Made by a program: the position numbers and the translations under genes
In this document: piece by piece, positions 34,312 to 42,459 of the stretch
How the letters are laid out: every line of letters starts with the position of its first letter
How positions within the stretch are numbered: position 1 is the first letter of the stretch
NCBI RefSeq assembly: GCF_907164915.1
Contig: NC_061862.1
Coordinates: 38,325,758 to 38,389,757, forward strand
From: Impatiens glandulifera
Taxonomy: Eukaryota > Streptophyta > Magnoliopsida > Ericales > Balsaminaceae
Length of the DNA stretch: 64,000 nucleotides
Direction of reading: 5' to 3'
Notes under the pieces: model-generated
What the model was told of the DNA's origin: nothing
Seen by the model: the letters and a program-made list of their open reading frames with translations, nothing else
Database searches by the model: none

Positions 34312-36147
34312 ATGTATCAAGATAGGCCTCCAATGCTAGAAGGTGATGACTTTGCCAACTAGAAGGCACGCATGCACCTGCACCTAGTCACCTTGGATGA
34401 TGAAATGGAGTCCATTCTGACAGAAGGACCGATAATTATTGATAAGGATAGAAATGAATGGACGGCTGAAGATAGGAGAAGAAACAATCTGGACAACCAT
34501 GCTAGACACCGGATCTCCAACAGCGTGGACAGAAACACATACTGCAAGATCAGAGACTGCCAAACCGCGAAGGAGACATGGAACACGGTTATCCAGATCT
34601 TTGAGGGAAATGAAAGAACAAAGGAGAACAAAATAATGGTAGCCACACAGAAGTTTGAGAGCATCAAGATGAAACTAGGAGAAACTATGAAGGAATACAG
34701 TGACCGGTTCACTGGTGTGTTAGATGAGTTAGCAACTCTGGGCAAGAAGTATGACAACAAAGAGGTCATTATGAAGGTTTTGAGATCTCTTCCAAGTGCT
34801 TGGGACATAAAAACGATGGTCATGAGGGAATCATAGAGCCTACATAAGATGAAATTATACGATGTATTCGAAGATCTTAAGGCATATGAGTTCGAGATGA
34901 GATCCAGAACTGAAGAGGAAGTCTCGGCCTCAACGTCAACCAGAGCACTAATCACATCTACAGAACCGGCTGCACCTGCTCCTACACCTGCACCGGCACC
35001 AGCCCCTGCACCCGTACCGATCAGAACCGCCGAACAGTTCACTGAAGATGCCATGGCAATGCTTGCACAGAAATTTGGAAGGTTCATGAAAAGGAGCCAA
35101 CCGACAAACAACTACTATGGTGACAAATCCAATGTAAGATGCTACAACTGTAACTGTTTGGGACATTTTAAGTGGGAATGCAGGAAACCGAGGAGGGATA
35201 CCCAGAAACCGGACTATCAAAATGACAGAAACAATTATCAACAAGCCGGTGAAGGAAGTGAGGTACCGAAAGCACTGATAGCCGACGATGGAGGAAGTCT
35301 ATGGGCTCGCAGTGATAGTGACGATGAACTCACATGTCTCATGGCAAATGAGGAACAGGTATTTGACTCTCCTTGTGAAGAATTTACTAAGGATGAATTA
35401 TACAATGCATTGAATGACATGGTAGAAGAATATAAGAACCTACTAACCATGCTACCTAAGCACCTCAACATCAGAACCGATTCCATAATACCTATTTCAA
35501 TAGAACCAGAGGTACCCATCATAACCGAACCAGAGGTCATACAATCTGATGATACCCATACTCTAGAAACCGAGTTAGATCCTAAGACCGAACAATCTAG
35601 TGAACCGACTAGAGAACTAACCAAGGAAGAAAATGCTCGACTTCAATACAAGATGACCGCCTATAAGAGATCTAGTGATATAGTAAAGAACTTGAATAGA
35701 CACTACAGGCATCCTCGCTGTAAGCGTGGCCTAGGATACACAGAGAATAGATCTAAAGACCGAAAACCCATAGGGAAAGCAAGGCTTACAAAAGGAAACC
35801 TCCCTTTTATAAAATTTCTTAAGAGCACCTGTACCGCTGAAGAAGAGGAGACCGCATATTATAGGGAAGAAAAGCTAAAATACGATTATGTTGGTCCAAC
35901 CGATTCATGGCTTGACCTTGTGAAAAGAAAAGCCGAAATCCTCAGATATAAGAAAAACTTTCCTGAACCGCGTAGGTCAAACCATAGATCACCGAATCAA
36001 AGACCATCACCATTTAGGACATTTGAAGGAAAACCGAAATACACAAAACCAAATGTCAAAAGGACAGTTAAAACCCTAGCAAAGAAGACCGTCCGATTTA
36101 TCAAGGTCTGGATACCTAAGGGACTAATCGCATGTGGACCCAAGTAA
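34312..36147 (+). pseudogene. gag: E2 gag with two TAG stops
   Basis: From ATG 34312 one frame runs to TAA 36145-36147 (611 codons) with TAG at 34360-34362 (expected Trp, as in E1) and TAG at 34834-34836. The UBN2-type gag region covers roughly residues 20-175 (AKETWNTVIQIFEG, MKEYSDRFTG). An Ala-Pro repeat (APAPTPAPAPAP) is near residue 225. The zinc knuckle CYNCNCLGHFKWEC (CX2CX4HX4C) starts at 35140 and binds the RNA genome. A charged C-terminal part ends WIPKGLIACGPK. Translation could restart at ATG 34372 after the first stop. Both TAGs are explained by C-to-T change at a CHG methylation site (CTGG or CAG). Confidence 0.9.
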
Positions 36148-39100
36148 ATGTGGGTACCAAATAGTTGTAAATATGTACATTTTGCAGGACCCAAAGAAGC
36201 GGCTAGGAAACTCTGAATGGTTCCTGGACAATGGCTGCTCCAGGAACATGACCGGAAATAGTAATTTGCTAACCGACATTAGATCAGTAACCGGTGCTCT
36301 AATCACCTTCGGTGATAACTCAAAAGGTAAAACTGTGGGCAAGGGTAAGATTGTCCATGGTAACCTAACCATTGATAATGTACTCCTAGTTGAAAATCTA
36401 CGTTTTAACTTACTAAGCATCAGTCAGATGTGTGATGCCGGCTACACGGTAGAATTCCTTAAACATGCATGCTTCGTTAAGAACTCTCAAGGCATCGTAC
36501 TACTAACCGGAAATAGGATAGGTAACATTTACAAGGTAGACTGGAAAACTAGAGTAGAATATCCCATATGCATGATAGCTAAGACTGATCAAACCTGGCT
36601 ATGGCACAAAAGACTAAACCATCTAAACATGAAAACCTTAAACTACATTCGTGGTAAAAAGTTAGTTGAAGGCATTCCTGATATAGTATTTAACCAGGAT
36701 AAAGTTTGTTCAGCATGCCAAATGGGTAAACAAACTAGGTCATCCTTTAAGAGCAAAGGAAACATCCAATCTAGCCGATGCTTAGACCTCCTTCATATGG
36801 ATTTATTTGGACCGATTCAGGTCATTAGCCTAGGAGGTATGCTTTACACCATGGTAGTTATTGATGATTATTCTAGATATACGTGGATAATATTTTTACC
36901 ATCTAAACGTGAAACGGTATCAAACCTGATTACACTTCTTAAGCGTTTGCAAAATGAGAAATCAACTCGCATTAACAGCATTCGAAGCGATAGAGGTACC
37001 GAATTTACCAATAGCACATTAACTGCATACCTTGATGAATCCGGCATTAGACACGAGTTGTCTAGTGCTAGGACTCCTCAACAAAATGGCCTGGCCGAGA
37101 AAAGAAACCGGACTCTCAAGGAAGCCGCACGGTCCATGATAGCCGATTCCGGCATTGCTCAGAAATTCTGGGCTGAGGCTATCAACACTGCATGCTATAC
37201 ACAAAACCGGTCATTGATAAACAGATTTCACAACAAAACACCGTATGAGGTTTATTTTAACAGAGTTCCTAAACTTAAGTACCTCAGGATTTTCGGTTGT
37301 AAGTGTTATATACACATAAATGGTAAAAACCAACTCGCTGTTTTTGATGCAAAAACCGATACCGGAATCATGCTAGGATATTCAGCAGTAAGTAAAGCAT
37401 ATAGAGTATAAAATAATAGAACTGCAACCATGGAGGAAACAATTCACGTTGTTTTCGATGAATCGGTTGAAAGCAACACTGCTTCATGCTTTGATCTACA
37501 CAACAGACTGGAAAATAACAACATTCATTCTGATAGTGAAGATGAGACTCCGGTCTTCAGGCGGTTTGTCCATGACCAAATGGGTAATATTGATACCCAG
37601 CCGGATCAAGCTGTTCCACAACAGGAAGCTGACACTTTGGTCCATTCCGAGGGAGTCGGTCGGTCTGACAATCTCGTTCAGTCTACCGACATGTCTAGCC
37701 TTGATCAAATAAACGGTAATTTGGTAGACATCCCTGAATTGAATCTCAGAAGAAACAATAAACATCCTCCTGAGCAAATTATAGGTGACCCTTCAGAACC
37801 TGTTCGAACTAGGAGTCAACTTCTGGAAGGATATTTTAACTCTGCTTTCATATCCCAGATTGAACCGAAAAGAATAGATGAAGCATTGTCAGATCCGGAT
37901 TGGATCTTGGTAATGCAAGAAGAGCTGAACCAGTTCGAGAGTAGTAAGGTCTGGTACTTAGTTCCCAGACCGAAAGATCAATCGGTCATAGGAACAAGAT
38001 GGGTATTCAGAAACAAACTCAATGAGGACGGTTTGGTCACGAGGAACAAAGCCAGATTAGTGGCACAAGGCTACAAATAGGAAGAAGGCATTGATTTTGA
38101 AGAGTCATTTGCCCCTGTAGCCAGAATTGAAGCCATTAGGATTTTTCTTGCATTTGCTGCTTTCAAAAACTTTAAGGTTTTTCAAATGGATGTTAAAAGT
38201 GCATTTCTGAACGGTGACCTACGTGAAGAAGTGTATGTTGAACAACCACCAGGTTTCAAAAGCGCTGCATTTCCAAACCATGTATACCGGCTGAACAAAA
38301 CTTTATACGGTCTAAAGCAAGCACCTAGAGCCTGGTATGATACACTAACCGCATTTCTATTAGAGCATGATTTCACCATCGGTTCGGTGGATAAGACATT
38401 GTTCAAATTTGAAAAGAAGGAACATATCCTACTTGTTCAAATCTATGTAGATGATATCATTTTTGGCTCAACCGATCCTAAATTATGTGATAAGTTCTCA
38501 AAAATGATGACTGACAAGTTTGAAATGAGTATGATGGGAGAATTAAGTTTCTTCCTAGGTCTTCAGGTCAAACAACTCAAAGAAGGAACATTCATCAGTC
38601 AACCTAAATATACCAAGGAGCTGCTAAAGAAATTCGGGATGGACACCTGCTCCTCGGCGGCTACTCCAATGAGCTCATCAGTTAAGTTGGACAGAGATGA
38701 TGAGGGCCAATCGGTAGACCATATTGCATACCGGGGCATGATCGGTTCTCTACTATACTTGACAGCAAGTAGACCGGACATCTTGTTTGCAGTCGGTGTA
38801 TGTGGGAGATTCCAAGCAAATCCCAAACAATCTCACTACACAGCCGCAAAGAGGATACTGAAGTATCTAAAAGGCACACCTGATGTCGGTCTGTGGTACC
38901 CAAAGGACTCGTCCTTCAATCTAACAAGTTACTCAGATGCAGACTATGCAGGGTGTAAGATTGACAGAAAAAGCACCAGCGGAACATGTCAGTTCCTTGG
39001 TGACCGGCTCGTTTCATGGCATAGCAAGAAGCAGACATCTGTGGCCACATCTACTGCAGAGGCTGAATACTTGGCGGCCGGAAGTTGCTGTTCTCAACTC

Positions 39101-39409
39101 CTCTGGATCCAACAGCAGCTGAAGGACTTCGGTGTCATAGCCGAAGAGTCCCCGATTTTCTGTGATAACACGAGTGCCATAGCAATCACCTACAATCCGG
39201 TTCTCCACTCCAGAACCAAGCACATCGACATAAGGCATCACTTTATCCGGGAACATGTCACGCTGAAGCATATCCGGCTGGAATACATACCGACTGATCA
39301 ACAAGTAGCCGATATCTTCACAAAGTCGCTACAGGAAGCTAAGTTTTCTCAATTCAGGCTTACTCTCGGCTTAACCGACATTAGTCAAATCCTTCCAAAG
39401 GATGCTTAA
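36128..39409 (+). pseudogene. pol: E2 pol: protease, integrase, RT, RNase H, two stops
   Basis: Pol lies in the +1 frame relative to gag and is open from 36128, overlapping the gag end by 20 bases. The protease motif reads FLDNGCSRNMTG (36224), with Asn where the catalytic DSG has Ser. The HHCC zinc region (HKRLNHLNM...CSACQ) is followed by an integrase core with all three acidic residues (HMDLFGP, RSDRGTEF, NGLAEKRNRTLKE). TAA at 37409-37411 replaces a Tyr codon kept in E1. The RT begins near 37905, and TAG at 38078-38080 replaces a Gln. The active site YVDDIIFG (38446) is intact. RNase H (38935-39300) has [20 protein letters not shown] and the DNTSAI block. The end is DIFTKSL and PKDA-stop. 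Confidence 0.92.
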
Positions 39410-39923
39410 AGGGAAACCGGTTCAGACAGACAAAACCGGTAATTCTTCCTAAGCTGTTGAATTTCGAATCCTCAGGGTGTCTGTGGAAGAACCGCCCAGT
39501 TTATCAGATAGAGTAAACCGACCGGCTACTTGGTGGATACACCAATTAACCGCATCGGGATGAACAACTGATGACTGACCGGCTCGGAAGCAGGCAACCC
39601 TAGATTATTTGAATTTCAAACAGAAGAGGAATAGTTATCAGGGATTAAGGATATCTGTTCTGCAACATTACCCTCTCAAAGTAAAACATGGTCGCGCCTA
39701 AAAAGACGTGAAGATCTTTTGATATCTTTCACAGTCCAGGCCTATGACCGACACCTAGACTGCAAACATGCCTATTTTATGCAATATCTTTTATCCTGCA
39801 GTTAATAGACATCATCCCATTTAATGCCTGGACAATAGGATAGTCCCTAACTAGTATTTAAGTGAAGCAAACATTCACCACAACACTCACAAGTCACAAG
39901 AACATCCTCTCACTAAGGCAAAA
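39410..39923 (+). other. Spacer and 5' leader before ORF A
   Basis: CCGG-rich sequence without a long frame. From about 39855 it looks like a promoter and leader: TATTTAAG at 39855-39862, then a CA-rich leader (CACCACAACACTCACAAG) to the ATG at 39924. Confidence 0.55.
39855..39862 (+). promoter_or_regulatory. Possible TATA box for ORF A
   Basis: TATTTAAG, 69 bp before the ORF A start. Confidence 0.4.
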
Positions 39924-40676
39924 ATGTCTCAGTTTCCCAACATCCTTCAGGTTGATTTTCAATCATGTTCTTCCACAGACCAGTATGAAATATACAAGAT
40001 GATAAAATCTTTGGAGGAAACCGGCCTCCAAAGTTTCCTATGTGATAAGCACTCCATCTATCCGGACTCCGTTCTGGAGTTCTTCCACAATGCAAGGGTG
40101 TTTCGGGGCACCCCCCACTTTAACACCCACATCCAATCCAAGGTGGGAGGCATTGTCTTCGATTTCACTGAACGGGACTTTGCAAGGTGTCATAGCCTGC
40201 CAAGGCACGGGATCACAGATCTGGACATCCCTGGGGATGTAAAAGCCGAAGTCTGTGTCGCCCTCTCTCGGTCTGACGAACCGGTTGAGGACCATGGAGA
40301 AAAATCATCTCTGAGAGCTGAATATCAGCTTCTCAATGATGTGATCGGCAAGAGCATTTTTGGTAGGGACGTCACAAACACCTACAGTGTCTCGAACTTC
40401 AACATGATGGCGGCCATAATCACCGGCACACCAGTAAACTGGTCTAGGGTGCTCTTTGACACCCTTATCTGGATGATCGGCATCCGATCAGTTGGTTTCA
40501 TTCCTCAAATAAGCAGCCTCCTTGTGGAGCTTGGAGTCCCAACCTGTCCCGGCGAAGGTTTAAACCAAGCTCAGGTGCTCACCAAAGAAGTAACCGACCC
40601 ATTTTATAGGCGGTTCGAGAGGGCCTGGAGGAGAAGAAACCGCCACAACGGTGATGTCAACCCCTATGCACCATGA
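39924..40676 (+). CDS. E2 extra ORF A (plant-transposon-protein-like domain)
   Basis: 250 codons, intact, starting at AAAATGTCTCAG. No family is certain. It is related over most of its length to ORF B, to the first ~230 residues of ORF C and to the extra ORF of E1. Landmarks: VDF at residue 10, LEFFHNA near 51, GGIVFDF near 74, LPRHGI near 89, a LLNDVIGKSIFG block near 136 and PVNWSRVLFD near 171, then a C-terminal basic tail (RAWRRRNR). The block pattern resembles the Transposase_32 putative plant transposon protein domain. No signal peptide or membrane segment is seen. Role unknown: Sireviruses often have a so-called env-like ORF in this position, but nothing here looks like an envelope protein. 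Confidence 0.8.
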   Translation: MSQFPNILQVDFQSCSSTDQYEIYKMIKSLEETGLQSFLCDKHSIYPDSVLEFFHNARVFRGTPHFNTHIQSKVGGIVFDFTERDFARCHSLPRHGITDLDIPGDVKAEVCVALSRSDEPVEDHGEKSSLRAEYQLLNDVIGKSIFGRDVTNTYSVSNFNMMAAIITGTPVNWSRVLFDTLIWMIGIRSVGFIPQISSLLVELGVPTCPGEGLNQAQVLTKEVTDPFYRRFERAWRRRNRHNGDVNPYAP

Positions 40677-41195
40677 GTCACTCCTTCCTGCACCCGGTCG
40701 TTTTGCTTCATGCACCGGGTGTATTTTTAACCAACTCAAGTTTGATCATGTCGGCCTCATCCATGTCTCTTTCGGCTTTGTTTATGATTCTCTTGATTTC
40801 ATGTTTTCTTCATCGTTCCTGTATGGCATTTTCGGCATTGTCTCTACTATTCTCGATTTTAATCTAATCCAATATCGGTCATGTTTTAAGTGCATTTAAT
40901 GAGATAATCCCAATCAATGAAATAACCCCCAACCACCTGCACATTTAAAATCCAACCAAACTGGTTACTTCCCAACTAACACTTACCTAGGGCTTTGCAA
41001 TTTACCGCTTCCCCATGCGCCTTGAAAAGGTAAAGATTCTTTTCCTTAATAAAACAAAACTGACCATCAATGCTCAGATTTTCCCTCCAAAACAGATTCT
41101 ATATAAGGAGCCATCCACTACCCATTTTATCACATCCGAAAAGCACAAACTCACTTCTGATATTCTTGAATTTCGTCTCTCTCAATACCGAAATC
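40677..41195 (+). other. Spacer between ORFs A and B with promoter-like end
   Basis: T-rich stretch after ORF A with repeated TTTCGGC motifs, then a leader region. TATATAAG is at 41100-41107, 89 bp before ORF B, followed by a pyrimidine-rich leader (TCGTCTCTCTCAATACC). Short frames in this region overlap each other and look spurious. Confidence 0.5.
41100..41107 (+). promoter_or_regulatory. Possible TATA box for ORF B
   Basis: TATATAAG in the context CTATATAAGGAG, a good plant TATA box, 89 bp before ATG 41196. Confidence 0.5.
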
Positions 41196-41942
41196 ATGCC
41201 GAGCAGAACTCTGGGAAACTTCCTAAGCATTGACTTCAACTCTTGCACGGGCGAGAGGGACTGTACTACTAAGCAGAAATTCATGTATGACTCCCTCGTT
41301 GAAACCAGTCTTCAACCGTTTCTTGAAGAGGCCGGTCCTATTCTTCTAGACGATGTCAAGGCCTTCTTTCGAAGCGCCTGCATCAAAGGGAAGTATATCG
41401 TCTCTACTGTCAGAGACCATACGTTCTGGATCGACGAGGTTGATTTTGTCTCACTATTCGGTCTACCAACAGAAGGTTTCTCTGACTTTCCGACTATTCA
41501 GGATCTTGCGGGATTTGAAACCGCGCAATACCTATCGGCCATCCATGCTCCGGTGGAACACTTTGGGCCAAAAACCCAATTTGCCAGTCACGGTCAGCTA
41601 CTGCTCGAAATCGTGACCCGGTCGATTCTGTGTCAATCACCTAATCAACGGTATTCTAGGAATACCTACAACATCATGACCCACATTCTTTGCGAATCGG
41701 CCATCAACTGGTCAACGGTCATATGGGAAAACCTAAAGAATATGGTGCTGATCAAGAAAGGTCTCGGGTATGCACCGCATATCAGCAAGCTGATTCTTGG
41801 GTACCGACCAGAGTTCGGACCGGGCACACCGACTTCCTCTTCAAACATCCTCGACAGGGATTCGGCAATAGAACGAATCTGGAGAATGTCTTTTCAATAT
41901 GCTGTAATTTACATTATTTCTGTATGCCTATCTCTGTACTGA
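41196..41942 (+). CDS. E2 extra ORF B, paralog of A and C
   Basis: I choose ATG 41196 (MPSRTLGNFLSIDFNSC) rather than the in-frame ATG at 41070, because the alignment with ORF A begins there and the stretch before it holds the TATA box and leader. 248 codons. Landmarks: IDF near residue 11, AFFRSAC near 54, DHTFWID near 71, GLPTEGF near 86, the LLLEIVTRSILC block near 134 and AINWSTVIWENL near 165, then LGYAPHISKLILGY. The last residues (AVIYIISVCLSLY) are hydrophobic and may be a frame run-on after a truncation, since ORF A has a basic tail there. Function unknown. Confidence 0.75.
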   Translation: MPSRTLGNFLSIDFNSCTGERDCTTKQKFMYDSLVETSLQPFLEEAGPILLDDVKAFFRSACIKGKYIVSTVRDHTFWIDEVDFVSLFGLPTEGFSDFPTIQDLAGFETAQYLSAIHAPVEHFGPKTQFASHGQLLLEIVTRSILCQSPNQRYSRNTYNIMTHILCESAINWSTVIWENLKNMVLIKKGLGYAPHISKLILGYRPEFGPGTPTSSSNILDRDSAIERIWRMSFQYAVIYIISVCLSLY

Positions 41943-42219
41943 ATCTTATATCGGTTTCTTTTCTCTGCTACTTCTTGAATTTTAATATCATTTCAGTTTA
42001 AATGACCGTGTCTTCTTAATTCTTTTAACATTTATCTAAGTAACCAGTTCACATCTTTAAACTATAACCGCGTTCTTTTCCGGTCACATGAAATCTGCCA
42101 AATTTGTTAACACTCTAATCACTCAAAATAACCAATTGAACTTAGAAACCGTTCAATCAATCGGTTTCAAAGAAACGAGTGCGTCATCAATAACATAAGC
42201 AAAGGATTTTGGAGGGAAA

Positions 42220-42306
42220 TTTCCCGCCCAAAAATTGGCGCCCCCCCGTTTTTGTTTTACCGCCCATCGTTTGGCGCCTCTTCCATTTTGGAGGGAAAAT
42301 TCCCGC
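42220..42306 (+). promoter_or_regulatory. Cluster of four E2F-like sites before ORF C
   Basis: TTTCCCGC (42220-42227), ATTGGCGC (42234-42241), TTTGGCGC (42270-42277) and ATTCCCGC (42299-42306) each fit the plant E2F consensus WTTSSCSS. They lie 40-125 bp before a TATA box. E2F factors drive S-phase genes. Regulation of ORF C by them is inferred only from these sites. Confidence 0.6.
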
Positions 42307-42344
42307 CCATTATTGATGGGACGGTTGGGCTTCCAAACCGCATC

Positions 42345-42352
42345 TATAAAAG
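42345..42352 (+). promoter_or_regulatory. TATA box for ORF C
   Basis: TATAAAAG in context ATCTATAAAAGGG, about 110 bp before the putative start. Confidence 0.6.
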
Positions 42353-42459
42353 GGACCTTCGGTCATTTTATTTCATTCTCACGCGAATCTACTTTCTCTC
42401 TCTAAGATCTCTAACTCTTTTGAAGCGGTTCTCTCTCTCACATTCTCAAATTCTTAAAC

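Larger units (their letters stand above)
41943..42459 (+). other. Spacer and E2F-site-rich promoter before ORF C
   Basis: No gene. The last 250 bases form a compact promoter: two near-identical 25-bp repeats (42206-42230 and 42285-42309, core TTTTGGAGGGAAA...TTCCCGCCCA), four E2F-like sites, TATAAAAG at 42345-42352, and a long CT-rich leader (TTTCTCTCTCTAAGATCTC and TTCTCTCTCTCACATTCTC). Confidence 0.65.

Noticed and set aside
34359..35111. 250-codon minus-strand open frame
   Set aside because: Antisense to E2 gag, Ala/Gly-rich because of the Ala-Pro repeat. No domain, and gag motifs on plus explain the region.
36105..36188. A short intron between gag and pol of E2 (GTCTGG ... TTTTGCAG)
   Set aside because: The acceptor-like AG is kept in E1, but the donor is not (that stretch is ATATAG in E1). 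Only weak support, so listed only as part of the gag-pol junction finding.
40042..40242. Overlapping plus and minus frames inside ORFs A, B and C
   Set aside because: They are in other frames of conserved coding sequence and share none of the family motifs.
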